64,000 nucleotides of DNA from NCBI RefSeq assembly GCF_045679555.1, contig NC_092093.1, positions 65,421,575 through 65,485,574 of the forward strand, given 5' to 3'. Of this stretch, positions 1 through 12,829 are shown piece by piece (positions within the stretch are counted from its first letter, which is position 1; the number at the start of each line of letters is the position of its first letter). This DNA is from Salvelinus alpinus (lineage: Eukaryota > Chordata > Actinopteri > Salmoniformes > Salmonidae). The translations under genes and the position numbers were made by a program. The notes under the pieces were generated by a model that saw only the letters and a list, made by a program, of their open reading frames with translations, did not search any database and was not told the origin of the DNA.

Positions 1-1967
1 TCCTCCGCAGTAAGATGGACATCCCCTGTACCTATCAGGTAAACATTTGTTTGGTTATATGAAATGACACAAGGGCAGCCATAACGCTTGCATCACCATT
101 TTTTATTATTATATATATATATTTTTTAATTAAGATGAATTTAACGACATTAGTACATATCACTGCAAGATCATTCTCTCATATGCTTCTCTTGAACCAA
201 TAAAAAAGATCAAAGATATTCAGCAATTCTTGAAGGACAATGGAAGTTCAGTAGAATAAGTACTTGTTGGCCTATTTTTATAAATCATTTTGTAATTTCT
301 ACAATGTAGGTTGAAGTGATGTATGAAGACGAGCCACTGAAAGATTACTACACATTAATGGACATAGCCTACATCTACACCTGGAGAAGGGTAAGAAACA
401 TAACATTAATGGACGTAGCCTACATCTACACCTGGAGAAGGGTAAGAAACATAACATTAATGGACATAGCCCACATCTACACCTGGAGAAGGGTAAGAAA
501 CATAACATTAATGGACATAGCCCACATCTACACCTGGAGAAGGGTAAGAAACATAACATTAATGGACGTAGCCTACATCTACACCTGGAGAAGGGTAAGA
601 AACATAACATTAATGGACGTAGCCTACATCTACACCTGGAGAAGGGTAAGAAACATAACATTAATGGACATAGCCTACATCTACACCTGGAGAAGGGTAA
701 GAAACATAACATTAATGGACATAGCCCACATCTACACCTGGAGAAGGGTAAGAAACATAACATTAATGGACGTAGCCTACATCTACACCTGGAGAAGGGT
801 AAGAAACATAACATTAATGGACATAGCCCACATCTACACCTGGAGAAGGGTAAGAAACATAACATTAATGGACATAGCCCACATCTACACCTGGAGAAGG
901 GTAAGAAACATAACATTAATGGACATAGCCCACATCTACACCTGGAGAAGGGTAAGAAACATAACATTAATGGACGTAGCCTACATCTACACCTGGAGAA
1001 GGGTAAGAAACATAACATTAATGGACATAGCCTACATCTACACCTGGAGAAGGGTAAGAAACATAACATTAATGGACATAGCCCACATCTACACCTGGAG
1101 AAGGGTAAGAAACATAACATTAATGGACATAGCCCACATCTACACCTGGAGAAGGGTAAGAAACATAACATTAATGGACATAGCCTACATCTACACCTGG
1201 AGAAGGGTAAGAAACATAACATTAATGGACATAGCCTACATCTACACCTGGAGAAGGGTAAGAAACATAACATTAATGGACATAGCCCACATCTACACCT
1301 GGAGAAGGGTAAGAAACATAACATTAATGGACATAGCCTACATCTACACCTGGAGAAGGGTAAGGAACATGATATTAAAGGGGAAGTTTGTAAAAACATG
1401 CAATTAAAGGCAATGTAAACATTTTTAACAAGTTGAAAGTAATGTTTTTTTTTGTAAATGATTGCATGACTTTTTATTTCAACCTTTGGCTCTGTGATGT
1501 TTCATAGGCCTACTTTAGAGTGTGGAATGCATGAAAGTTCGCAGTTCAAAAGCTTTATTATCCATGAAGGAAAAAATCATGATTGCCCTGCAAGTTGAGA
1601 CAAAGTAGCTCTAAGTATTACAAATATTTTTCAGAATGGCCCTTTGCCATTGAAGTACCGCGTCAGACCTAGCTGTAAGAAGATGAAGATGAGTCATCTG
1701 CAGCAGGAGGGACAGAACAGCACTGGTCGGTCCGCTGAGAGCGACTCAGCCAGCGACAAAGCCTGCAGCCCTGCCGCTGTCCCCTCCACCTCCTCCTCCT
1801 TGCCCAGCCCTGGCACCCCGGTGCAATCGCCACACCCACACTTCCCCCACATCTCCAAGCCTGTCAATGGAGCCTCCACCTCGGCCCCAGCCCCTACCAG
1901 ACCCTTCCCCTTTGGAAAAAAACCACGGAAGGCCTCGCTGAATGGTTCTTCTGCATCCTCGGGATGA
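1..1967 (+). CDS. bmi1: Polycomb complex protein BMI-1 (PCGF4), last three coding exons
   Basis: BMI1 is the PCGF4 subunit of Polycomb repressive complex 1, a nuclear partner of RING1/RNF2 in H2A ubiquitination. Three exons are visible: 1-38 (partial; [13 protein letters not shown]), 310-390 ([18 protein letters not shown]... to TWRR) and 1635-1967 ([20 protein letters not shown]..., then a Ser/Pro-rich tail with [19 protein letters not shown] and a stop at 1965-1967). These match the RAWUL (ubiquitin-like) domain end and the PEST-like C-terminus of vertebrate BMI1 almost residue for residue. Splice phases agree: AGA AGG joins AAT GGC. The RING-coding exons lie off the left edge. The odd feature is the exon at 310-390, whose 3' half and donor are repeated 20 times in the following intron. 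Whether this is the bmi1a or bmi1b copy cannot be decided here. The family call is very secure. Confidence 0.95.
352..1376 (+). repeat. 51-bp minisatellite made of the bmi1 exon end plus its splice donor (20 copies)
   Basis: The unit is 51 bp: the last 39 bases of the bmi1 exon (from acattaatgg to ggagaagg) followed by the first 12 intron bases (gtaagaaacata). Exon ends fall at 390 and then every 51 bp to 1359, a span of exactly 19 x 51. Copies differ mainly at two sites (gacata/gacgta and cctac/cccac). Each copy keeps a strong donor AGG|GTAAGA (GTAAGG in the last). The length is a multiple of three, so the array is an open frame of [17 protein letters not shown]-type repeats continuous with BMI1. 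The minus strand is also open, but only because the sequence is periodic. Confidence 0.97.
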
Positions 1968-2866
1968 CTGGCCTGAAATCCGGGCCGACAGCCAACGCCA
2001 GACCGCTCAGCTAATATCTTCATGCCAATGTAGTTCCATTGTTGTAGACGCTCTCTTTTTGTTATCGTTGTTGTAATAAATATATGATATCTGTTTAAGT
2101 AGTGGAAGTGAAGCATTTCAATAGGAACATAGCAGGGATGTGACATTAAGTTGGTGAAAGCGATGTTGGTGATAGATGAATGGTCGAAAATGAAAGCCCC
2201 CAAAAAGCTGCGTTTTATTTTACAGATGTGACTGAAGATGGCCTTTTATATTATTTCCTTTATTTTTTTCCCATATCAAAATATACATGTGTTGACTCTT
2301 GTAAGTGTATTTCAGCCTGTTGTTGTCAGATAAAGCATGGTAGAAACCTATAGGCTTTACTAATATTTGAAACGTTGCATCTATTGTTCTTTCGATTGGC
2401 TTTTGGAAAGCGTTTCACAGAGAAATATAATAATCAATATATTATGTGGAGTCAACTATTGTAGTATTGGGCCCACGATTTTATGAGAAAACATATGAAA
2501 GATCTGCTAAATGTACAGAGCTTTTATTAGGCTGTAGGCTACTCGGGGGGAAATAATTTTTTTAGCTGCTGTGGAATCGAATTGCTTATAGTCTCGACAT
2601 CCCTGAACCCTTGAAGCAGCCAAGCAGTTCAGAAAGTCCACACACACACACCCATGTATATAGCGAAATATATGCATATTTAAGCAGTAATTATGTCAAA
2701 TACTGTCCTGAACAACCCCCCCCCCCCTTTAATTTCATGCTAGATGACAAATGTTTTTTGATGTCTCCCATGTTCTGCGTATTTGTATCGCTCGATTGTA
2801 TGGACAACTATTGTATTGTTACTGTTGCACAGTATAACATCTAATAAAACATTTTACACTTAAAGA
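1968..2866 (+). other. bmi1: bmi1 3' UTR and polyadenylation signal
   Basis: This is AT-rich non-coding sequence after the bmi1 stop. A canonical AATAAA lies at 2843-2848 and a GT-rich stretch (ttttgggtgtgttttttt) follows at about 2868, as expected downstream of a cleavage site. A C-run sits at about 2717-2727. The cleavage position near 2865 is an inference. Confidence 0.7.
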
Positions 2867-3890
2867 CGTTTTGGGTGTGTTTTTTTAATTTTGTGATTCA
2901 TACATCTGGTATTGTCCCCTCTTTGTAGGCATTTTGAAAATGTCTGTCATTTGTACAAATTTTCCTACATTTAATCTATTTTAGTTTCATTCATGCATTG
3001 TTAAGTTAAATATCAGTTTTTTTTGTTTTCGAATAAGAAAAAATCGCAGACAAAGCAGACCTCCAAGGCCATTTTGAAAAGATGTCTCGTGCTGGCGCAG
3101 CATTGATTTAATTTAATTCACCAGAGACCACTAGTCGCAAATCTATTTTGTGTTTTGAATAGGCCTAGAACATCCTCGACTTAGATGTTTTCCGTCGCGC
3201 TCAATATCTGTAGCAAGGATTATACTTTTAATGGGTGAAAGAAATTGCTGCTAACAAATTGAAAGAACACAGCTTTTCTTCAAATTACAAAACAGGTTTT
3301 CTACAGAAATCTACAAATTTATTTAGGTGCATTTCAGATCGAGAACATTTTGTCAATTGCTTGTGGACTAACATGGAATATTTCAATATTTTCATATCTT
3401 TCTTCGTCTGCCATCGAAGTGAACATTTCTCAATAGCTAAGGATTTAATGTTGAGGTCATTTTCCGTTGGCTGCAAATAGATGCTATAAAAGACGTGTCA
3501 TTAACTACAGTACACTGATGTCGCTTCAAGCGAGATTCGTCTCCCCCACAAAAATAAACAGGTTTTTATTTGTTTACATTTAATACATTAAAAATATGGA
3601 TTAAAATATAAATATTAACCTAAAAACTATCAAGTTTTATAAAGCCAATTTTGCTCGTGGAGGAGAGACAACAAAGTGGTAACACTGGTCAAAAGAACCA
3701 GAAAGTGGTTAACGTAGCCTAAAGCCACAATCCAAAGATTTTCCAAATGTCATTCAATAATTTTACAAACTCATTTGTGATGTGTTTATAGTCTTGGTAA
3801 ATGTGAGTAGTTTTACATTTCCATATAACCTACATGTAGCCCTTGTTATCATCCCATATTCTTACTGAGCTGAGAGATATTGGGAAGTCT
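2867..3890. other. Intergenic, no gene seen
   Basis: AT-rich sequence with only short open frames (under 85 codons) that lack recognisable domains or splice context. I see nothing to annotate. Confidence 0.6.
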
Positions 3891-4041
3891 TGCTGCGTTC
3901 ACGTGCTAGTCGGAACTATAGGAAACTCGGACATTTCCGACTTGCTAACTGGTTATATATAGCCTAAAGGTGCGACTTCAATCAGTTAGGAAGTCGGACA
4001 TGGCCGAGTTTCCTAGTTCCAACTAGCATATGAACGCAGTA
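3891..4041. mobile_element. MITE-like hairpin element
   Basis: About 150 bp with long imperfect terminal inverted repeats. The left end reads tgctgcgttcacgtgctag and the right end reads ctagcatatgaacgcagta. Inside, the blocks ggaactataggaaactcgg and ccgagtttcctagttcc mirror each other. There is no coding capacity. The structure is that of a non-autonomous DNA transposon; I cannot name the family. Confidence 0.65.
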
Positions 4042-4214
4042 TTAGTCCTCGGTTTATGGTGGTGAGTTAAAGGTATTGTATTCAGATTGGGACGTTGATG
4101 TTGACTTGCAGATGGCATGATGTGACTTAATTTGACACAATTTCGTGCAATAGACAACATTTGGGTGTGTGTGCTGGTTTACATTTTTTATGTAGCCTAT
4201 ATTAAGTAACTGGT

Positions 4215-5745
4215 GTTTTGTTTTACATAGCCTATAGGCCTGCTGGCAAGATGCATAGGTACACTAAGTGCATAAGTGCCATAATATGGATTTGGTCTTT
4301 AACCAAATAGCGCTATCTTCTGTATACCACCCCTACCTTGTCACAACACAACAGATTGGCTCCACACATGTATTTTTGTAACACGTTTTTGTAAAAAAAA
4401 GTACAAAAAAGTGTTACAAAAATCGAAATATATTTTATATTTGAGATTCTTCCAAGTAGCCACCCTTTGCCTTGATGACAGCTTTGCACACTCTTGGCAT
4501 TCTCTCAACCAGCTTCATGAGGTAGTTACCTGGAATGCATTTCAATTAACAGGTGTGCCTTGTTAAAAGTACATTTGTGGAATTTATTTCCTTCTTAATG
4601 TGTTAGAGCCAATCTGATGTGTTGTGACAAGGTAGGGGTGGTATACAGAAGATAGCGCTATTTGGTTAAAGACCAAATCCATATTATGGCAAGAACAGCT
4701 CAAATAAGAAAAGAGAAACGACAGTCTATCATTACCTTAAGACATGAAGGTCAGTCAATGTGGATCATTTCTTCAAATGCAGTCGCAAAACCATCAAGTG
4801 TTACCTCTGCTGCAGTGGATAAGTTCATTGGAGTTACCAGCCCAAATAAATGCTTCACAGAGTTCAAGTAACAGACACATCTCAACATCAAGTAGGTGAA
4901 CGTATGATCTCCGCATGTGTGGTTCACACCGTGAAGCATGGAGGAGGAGGTGTGATGGTGTGGGGGTGCTTTGCTGGTGACACTGTCAGTGATTTATTTA
5001 GAATTCAAGGCACACTGAACTAGCATGGCTACCACAGCATTCTGCAGCGATATGCCATCTCATCTGGTTTGCGCTTAGTATGACTATCATTTGTTTTTCA
5101 AACGGACAATGACCCAACACACCTCCAGTCTGTGTAAGGGATATTTAACCAAGAATGAGAGTGATGGAGTGCTGCATCAGATGACCTTGCCTCCACAATC
5201 ACTGACCTCAACCCAATTGAGATGGTTTGGGATGAGTTGGACCGCAGAGTGAAGGAAAAGCAGCCAACAAGTGCTCAGCATATGTGGGGACTCATTCAAG
5301 ACTGTTGGAAAAGCATTCCAGGTGAAGCTGGTTGAGAGAATGCCAAGAGTGTGCAAAGCTGTCATCAAGGCAAAGGGTGGCTACTTTGAAGAATCTAACA
5401 TTTAAAATCTATTTAAATTTGTTTAACACTTTTTTGGTTACTACCTGATTCCATATGTGTTATGTCGTAGTTTTGATATCTTCACTATTATTCTACAATG
5501 TAGAAAATAGTAAAAAATTAAGAAAACCCTTGAATGAGTAGGTGTGTCAAATCTTTTGACTGGTGCTGTGTATATATATATATGTATATATATGCAATCG
5601 CTACTCCTTCCTTCTACTTCAAGGCACTCCACACCTAACTGGGACAGAGCTGATTGGGACTTCATCGGGTTCTCAAGTGGTTTTGTTTTGTTTTACGTAG
5701 CCTATAGGTCTACTGGCGTGATGGGCAGGTGCACTGTAGGCAAGT
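4215..5745. repeat. Pair of diverged direct repeats flanking a Tc1 remnant
   Basis: Two roughly 60-bp segments, starting at about 4215 and 5685, are similar and in the same orientation (gttttgttttacatagccta and gttttgttttacgtagccta, then related sequence ending near aagtg). They bracket the decayed Tc1-like element between them. They could be a local duplication or the arms of an older composite insertion. Confidence 0.5.
4274..5572 (+). mobile_element. Decayed Tc1-like transposon, rearranged left end
   Basis: The region has typical fish Tc1/mariner features. A transposase start is visible (ATGGCAAGAACAGCTCAAAT at about 4686), followed by degenerate fragments with stops. Near 4940-4970 is the conserved tract behind a transposase [11 protein letters not shown] block. 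The right end at about 5375-5570 reads to ttttgactggtgctgtgta. At the left, 4276-4350 is an inverted copy of 4605-4690, so the 5' part is an inverted repeat around a loop of about 250 bp. No intact transposase remains. Confidence 0.7.
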
Positions 5746-6244
5746 GGATTGCATTAATGCATGGGTCACCCAACAATCCTTCACTGGAGAGGCCAAGGTT
5801 TAGCCTTTAAAATGTGACCAGTGCACATCAAACATCATGTGTGCCATGGTGATGATATGTTACTCTACATGTTTTTCAAGGCCGTTGATTTTATCAAAGG
5901 TAAATTACATTTGAAGAGTCATTGAGTGGTTTCAAGCTTTATCCTTTATGGCGAACACATATTGGTTGTGGCAGCAGAACAGATAATATGGACATTGTTA
6001 TAAGAAATAAAATAAGCTCATATTCTTTGATTTTACTTTGAGATGAACTCAATGAAATAAAATTACAGGGTTCAGATACTGTAAGGTAGTATCTCATCAA
6101 CTGTCTGGTCTTCCATGCGACAACACTCAATTTAAATCAGACAAAATGTCTATTAATATAGCGCATTATAAAACATTTGAAATATGCTTAAAGATGTTAA
6201 CCTATTTTATAAATCTTCAGGCTACTGTATGTAATGTATGTATG
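5746..6244. other. Intergenic, no gene seen
   Basis: AT-rich spacer between two transposon remnants. No coding, RNA or repeat structure that I can support. Confidence 0.5.
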
Positions 6245-7890
6245 TTCAGTCAACTCCTAAATGATTGGCACCCTTGATAAAGATGAGAAAAAAAGACTGT
6301 ATATTACAAATGCCGAGCTAAATTGTATGCTCAAAGGATTGGAAAAAGTACATTATGTTATACTAATAGGCCTACAATTACTCAGAGAAAGAGATTTTGT
6401 TTAACAAGTACATAAAAGGTTTAAAGATAGGTGTCAAAATTATTAGCACTCATTCAAATGATTCTAAATAAAATCAAACAAAATAAAATCTGTATTATCA
6501 TTCTAGTTTATTCAAGTTAATCTGAGCCTCAGGAACTGTATTGTGGCCTTCCATGGCTTCCTGGTTCACTGGGGTATAACAATTAGGTAACACGCATGTA
6601 AAATCCCTTTATCATCCATCCCCATGGGGAAAGGTAAAGAACTCACAAATGAGAAGAGACAAATGGTTGTTGACTTTCATAAATCAGGCAATGGGTATAA
6701 AAAACAACTGAAAAACGAAATATACCACTTTCCACTATTAGGGCAACAATTAAGAAGTTTAAAACCACTGGAACAGTGGTAAACTTGCCTGGTAGAGGGC
6801 ATGTGTATTTGTCCCCATGCACAGTATGGAAGATGGTTCAGGAGGCAAAGAAAAGTCCAAAAACCACAGATGAATTACAGAACTTGGTCGCATCTTGGGG
6901 TCACTAAGTCTCCAAATCTACAATTACACGGCACCTCCATGCCAATAGGCTATTTGGAAGGGTTGCCATAAAACAGCTTTATTGAGAGCAAACAACTAAT
7001 GTAAATGCCTGGAGTTTGCTAAACGGCATTGGCACTTGGACTGGAACCAGGTGCTATGGTCAGATGACATGAAAATAGAGCTCTTTGGCCAAGCACACAA
7101 CTTGTGGGTTTGGCCATGAAAGAAGGATGCATATGCAGAAAAGAACCTCATACCTACTATAAAATATGGTGGTGGATCTTTGATGTCACAGAGCTGTTTT
7201 TATTCCACTGGTCCTGGGGCCCTTGTTAAGGTAAGCTACATCATGAAATGTACAAAGTACCAGGACATTTTAGCCAAAACTTGGTTGCCTCTGCCTGGAG
7301 GCTGAAACTTGGCTGCAAGTGGATCTTCCAGCAAGACAATAACCCCAAGCATACATCAAAATCCACAAAGAAATGGTTAATTGACCACAAAATCAACATT
7401 TTGCAATAGCCATCTCAGTCTTCGGACTTGAACCCCATTGAAAACCTGTGGTTTGAATTGAACCCCAATGGTGGAACAAACTCCCTCACGACGCCAGGTC
7501 AGCGGAGTCAATCACCACCTTCCGGAGACACCTGAAACCCCACCTCTTTAAGGAATACCTAGGATAGGATAAAGTAATCCTTCTAACCCCCCCCCCCCCC
7601 CCCCTTAAAAGAGTTAGATGCACTATTGTAAAGTGGTTGTTCCACTGGATATCATAAGGTGAATGCACCAATTTGTAAGTCGCTCTGGATAAGAGCGTCT
7701 GCTAAATGACTTAAATGTAAATGTAAATGTAAGAGAGCAGGCCATAAGCGCAGATGAAGGATATCAAGGGTCTGGAAAGATTATGTATGGATTGGTGTAA
7801 GATCCCTCCCAAGGTGCCTTTATCCTCGCAAGGGGAGGGTGCACAAAGTATTTGAAACAGGGGTGACAATCATTTTGACACATCTTTGTT
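6245..7890 (+). mobile_element. Decayed Tc1-like transposon with a nested retroelement tail
   Basis: The ends read cagtcaactcctaaatgatt at the left and ggggtgacaatcattttgac at the right. Translated fragments show a Tc1 transposase in pieces on the + strand: a start near 6628 (GKGKELTNEKRQMVVD-like), a WSDDMKIELFGQ-like block near 7060, and a QQDNNPKHTSKSTKKW-like block near 7330. Many stops and frameshifts make it inactive. It is interrupted at about 7455-7735 by another repeat. Confidence 0.75.
7455..7735 (+). repeat. Non-LTR retroelement 3' fragment nested in the Tc1 remnant
   Basis: The insert contains a C-run at about 7587-7604 and ends in ctctggataagagcgtctgc followed by a reiterated aaatgt tail. 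That ending is shared by fish L2-type LINEs and the SINEs that use them. It carries no open frame of its own. Confidence 0.65.
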
Positions 7891-7904
7891 AGATCATGTT
7901 TTTA

Positions 7905-9335
7905 TTACACTGAACAAAAAATAAACACAACATGTGAAGTGTTGGTCCTTGTTTCATGAGCTGAAATAAAAGATCCCAGAAATGTTCCATACACACAAAA
8001 AGCTTATTTCTCTCAAATTGTGTGCACAAATTTGCTTAAATCTCTGTTAGTGAGCATTTCTGCTTTGCCAAGAGAAGCCATCCACCTGACAGGTGTGGCA
8101 TATCAAGAAGCGGATTAAACAGCATGATCATTACACAGGTACACCTTGTGCTGGGGACAATAAAAGGCCACTCTAAAATGTGCAGTTTTGTCACACAACA
8201 CAATGCCAGAGATGTCTCAAGTTTTGAGGGAGCGTGCAATTGGCATGCAGACTCCAGGAATACCCACCAGAGCTGTTGCCAGAAAATGTAATGTTAATTT
8301 CTCTACAATAAGCCTTCTCCTAATTAGTTTTAGAGAATTTTGAAGTATGTCCAACTGGCCTTGCAACCGCAGGCCACGTGTAACCACGCCAGCCCAGGAC
8401 CTCCACATCAGACTTCTTCACCTGCGGGTCGTCTGAGACCAGCCACCCGGACAGCTGATACAACTGTGGGATTGCACGACTGAAGAATTTCTGCACAAAC
8501 TGTCAGAAACCGTCTCAGGGAAGCTCATCCGCATGCTCGTCGTCCTCACCAGGGTCTTGACCTGACTGCAGTTCAGCGTCATAACCGACTTCAGTGGGCA
8601 AATGCTCACCTTGGATAGCCACTGGCACTCTGGAGAAGTGTGCTTTTCACGGATGAAAAACCAGTTTCAACTGTACCGGCCAGATGGCAGACAGTGTGTA
8701 TGGCGTTGTGTGGGAGAGCGGTTTGCTTATGTCAACGTTGTGAACAGAGATATGCCCTGAAGAGATCCTGAGGCCCATTGTCGTGCCATTCACCCCCCAC
8801 CATCACCTCATGTTTCAGCATGATAATGCATGGCCCCATGATGCAAGGATCTGTAGACAATTCCTGGAAACTGAAAATGTCCCAGTTCTTTCGTGGCCTG
8901 CATACTCACCAGACATGTCACCCATTGAGCATGTTTGGGATGCTCTGGATCAACGTGTACGACAGCTTGTTACAGTTCCCGCCAATATCCAGCAACTTTG
9001 CACAGACATTGCAGAGGAGTAGGACAACATTCTACAGGTCACAATCAACAGCCTGATTAACTCTCTTTGAAGGAGATGTATCTTGCTGCATGAGGCAAAT
9101 GGTGGTCACAGCAGATACTGACTGGTTTTCTGATTCACGCCCCTACCTTTTTTCTTAAGGTATCTGGGACCAACAGATGCATATCTATATTCCCAGTCAT
9201 GTGAAATAATTACTGTGTCAAATAATTACTGTAGAATGATTTTTTTTTTTAAATGCTAGGTGTTAATTTAATGTAATTACCATCAATATATGAAAATTCC
9301 ATATAAATAGGTGTGTGTCTTATCAGTGCAACAAT
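7905..9335 (+). mobile_element. Decayed Tc1-like transposon (second family)
   Basis: The left end is near cactgaacaaaaaataaaca and the right end near 9310-9335. The transposase is broken but recognisable. An N-terminal piece begins at about 8203 (MPEMSQVLRERAIGMQTPG). A C-terminal piece at about 8783-9022 contains FQHDNAWPHDAR and SPDMSPIEHVWDALDQRV, which carry the second D and the final E of the DD34E catalytic triad. Stops separate the pieces, so it is an inactive copy. Confidence 0.8.
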
Positions 9336-12300
9336 GGAAAGGGCAATTTTGATATTGATTATAATGACTTATAAACGTTTATTTTATTTTATTATGTATA
9401 TTTATAGGCACTGCACAATTTTAAAACGGTGTCTGTGAAGATTGACGGTTTTGAGTGCTCAACCACAAGATCCCAAGAAAATTGTTTTTGCAATTGCCTG
9501 CTGGTTTGTAGTTCTGTAAGCTATACACCATATTGGCTGTATAAGTTTCTCAGTAAATCGACAACAACCCCTTAAGTAATTAGACTGCACTAATGCAGAT
9601 GTTTGAGATCACTATTTTCATGACATTCAAAGGTCATTTTCAAAGTTTATTTTTATTTTTTATTAATTAATTTATTGCATGGCTGTTTCTTTGAACCTCT
9701 ATCCCCACTCATTCCTTATCTGACCAAGAATTAGATTTACTGAAAATATATGTAAATGAATTTGAATCATGCTAAATTTCGACAGATTATTTCCCAAATG
9801 GACAGAAATTAGGCCCGTGCATTAGCCTAATATTGTTTATTTTAACATTCTGCTAAAATATCTCGCCTAGAAACGACTTTTTTACTTTTTGCTTTTTATT
9901 TAATAATAAATGTTTTTAATCGTGACAAAATACAACATTTATTAAAAAGTTTCAAATATATGATTTCTCTTGTAGCCTTGTAGCCGACATGGTAGAACTT
10001 TGGTTTCATTAATTTGTTTAATATGTGAGAAACTTTGGAGCTGTGCATATTGGTCTGACAGGTCTGAAAGAACGTAGGTTATGCACACTGTCAATATCGG
10101 TTAGTATTTGGGTGGTCCACCAGTTAGGTGCCTTTTGCGTAGTGTAACTTGAATGAAAAAAACCGTTTTATTTCACCAAACTTTTACATTCTGTCATGAA
10201 GAGCTGTTATTATGTTCAACATAATAACATTAAAAAAATTCCCATCGCAAGAGGTTAAATAAAAAAAGTACTATAGTAAGTGCCTATTTAGTGACAAATA
10301 AGGTAACTGTTGACAATAACAGGGTTGACAACTTAATCTTAAACCATCCATAAATCCTCTTGTTACAGAGGGAATAGAAACTTGTTGTGTGCACCATGGA
10401 GGGGCAATAAAATGCAAGCTTTCACCCCCAAAATTACATTGTTAAAACATTTCTAGCCTGTCTTTCTATGGGTAACAGGGTTGACTTGCTATGCTCGACC
10501 CTCTAACTTTTCCACCACAAAACACAAAAAGATGGCCAAAAAGAGTAGAACCAGCTCACCTGCTTTAACACTATGATTTGACTACTAGATGTTCAATGTT
10601 TCTTAAAAAAAATATTTTAAAAGGAATAGTTTCACCATAAAAAGAGTTCAGTTTATGTAACAGGGTTGACCTTAAAATGATGCTTGTTTTTATGAATCAC
10701 TAATCACATTGAATAAATCATAATCTTCAGAAGTAACAAAATAACTAGGGCTATACAATGACGGTGAAAACTTGGAGAAATTATGGGGTTAAGTGGGTTA
10801 AAATCTTCCTAGAAGTCAGAGGATGCTTAGACAGACATGTCAAAATGCTGAACTTTGGCACTTTAGCAAGTTTATTCATATTAAAAATCGTATTTATTGA
10901 ATATTTAATGTGGTCTATATTAAAGGGCACTTTATTTAATATAACAGGTTTTTAAAATGCAATATTTGTGTACAATTTGTACTTTAAATATCTTAGGGAT
11001 GCAGAAGGAACTCATTTCATGGAACAACCCATTTCCCTTATGATTAATAATAATAATAATGCAAATCATATATGCATTTTATATAGCGCTTTTCATTATA
11101 CAGATTAAAAAAACAAACGCAGGCTACATGTAGTTCTTGGGCTGGACAATGGTCTTCAACAGAGGCTGGCTCGTCCAGGTCATATCCAACTCCGGTGCGC
11201 TGCATACAGGCCCAGCCTACTACCACAGAGTTTCTGAACTAAGAGGCGCAACATCGCAAGACTTCCGGGAACGCCTGCGAAACAGACCAAACAGACCAGG
11301 CCGTTTTTTTTTTTTTTTAAGTCAATGACAGAAGTTAAGCATTATTCCTTAGTTGTTAATTTTCTCAAAGTCTAAAGGAACAAGCTAGATTCGAGACAAT
11401 GTCTTAAGTAGTTGAACATGTTACTACTCCAACCTCGTGAAAGTGACAAACTGAAACGTTTTAATTTTCGTCAAAAACAACTTTATATCAAGTGTCTTTG
11501 ATTTAACGGCCTGCACACGCGCATTTCAGGGCGCCAGACGACCGTTAGACCCGGTGACTTGTTCTACACATGAGCTTTGCTAGCCAAAGTCGCTATGACA
11601 TCGCCTACACGTTTTTCGATTGGAGAAACAGTTTTAGCCTGTCTTCATAACGTACTGTCTGTGCTACAACCATCTCCTGAAAGTTAGTCTTCACTCTCCC
11701 CCCTCAGCACTCTCCTTTGTCACGCTGTTCTCAGCTCCTCTGATGCCCTAAAGCAGGCTTGAGTAGAGGGAATCAAACCTAGTCATTCATGTCAGACTTT
11801 TGAAGATACAAAAATATATCTAAACAATTACCATCTTACATTACTTTAATTTCCTTAGCATAAAGCTTAATTTCGGAATAAAAGTACTTACAATCAACCG
11901 TAGCTAGGCATATAGCCTAATGTTTGATGTAGGCTATGACATAGCATTTTTCTGTCACCATATAGACTAAGCATATATTTTTTTTTATTATATCTATTAG
12001 TGCGTATATAAAGCCTATAGACCTATTGGTTCAATGGAGATGCACCACATGATATCCCCATGGTGGCTCATTGTTGCAAACTTGTTGCAAACTTTTGTGT
12101 AGATTCTCTCTTACTTCAACGTTTCAGTGTAGGCTAACCATTTGAAGCTTCAAAGTAACAATGTTGTTATTCTATAATTAGCTTTTTTATGTGCGTGAAG
12201 GTGCGAGCCAAGTCATCAACGACTAAATTGATTATTTCACCATAGAAAAAAATCATCCTGATTCTCTCTTACTTGGGCAATATATGTTTGCGGGAGCGAG

Positions 12301-12829
12301 ACAATGGAAAGCAGAAGCAGAAGGGGCAAACTTTTCACGTTGTTTCTCTCGGTCGGCATGCTATACTTCAAAGTGCAAGAACTGTCCGATGCTGGGACCT
12401 CATTCATAAATTAAGATATGGTGGGTTTAGCCTATATATAGTTTACAATTCCACTTTCATATTAGTACATTTAGCTTGATTTGAACCAACGACAGCTAGC
12501 TACCATGTGGCTGGACCAGTTTTCCCAACAGCGTAACATGGGTAACTTTTTGCCTGCTATCCAACCAATAACTTCAATGCCGCTACCAAGCCAATACACG
12601 ATATTTACCTGAGAATTAGATTTACACATATTTCACTGCGATTGATTAGTCAACATGCAATAATAAGCTACCTGCAAATAATTCATCTCAGTGATTGACA
12701 ACATACAGGTCCTGTATACTGTCAATCAGAGATGAATTATTTGCGTTGCTTACTTCATAAAAAACTGTTTATCTGATGGATTTCAGACATCTCTTTGGTT
12801 TAAAAAAAAAGATCTCTCTCTCTCAATTC
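9336..12829. other. Long intergenic stretch, no gene seen
   Basis: AT-rich DNA without recognisable exons. Around 10320-10670 the phrase acagggttgac recurs several times, which suggests an old dispersed repeat. A GC-richer patch at about 11130-11300 and another at 11500-11600 have no recognisable coding content. I cannot support any gene here. Confidence 0.5.

Noticed and set aside
299-1399. Cys/Arg/Leu-rich 366-codon open frame on the minus strand across the bmi1 array
   Set aside because: It is open only because the 51-bp unit is a multiple of three and lacks stops in that frame; there is no domain, no start context and no splice evidence.
11137-11328. 63-codon open frame in a GC-richer patch
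   Set aside because: It shows no recognisable domain, no splice partners and a low-complexity end; I cannot support a gene.
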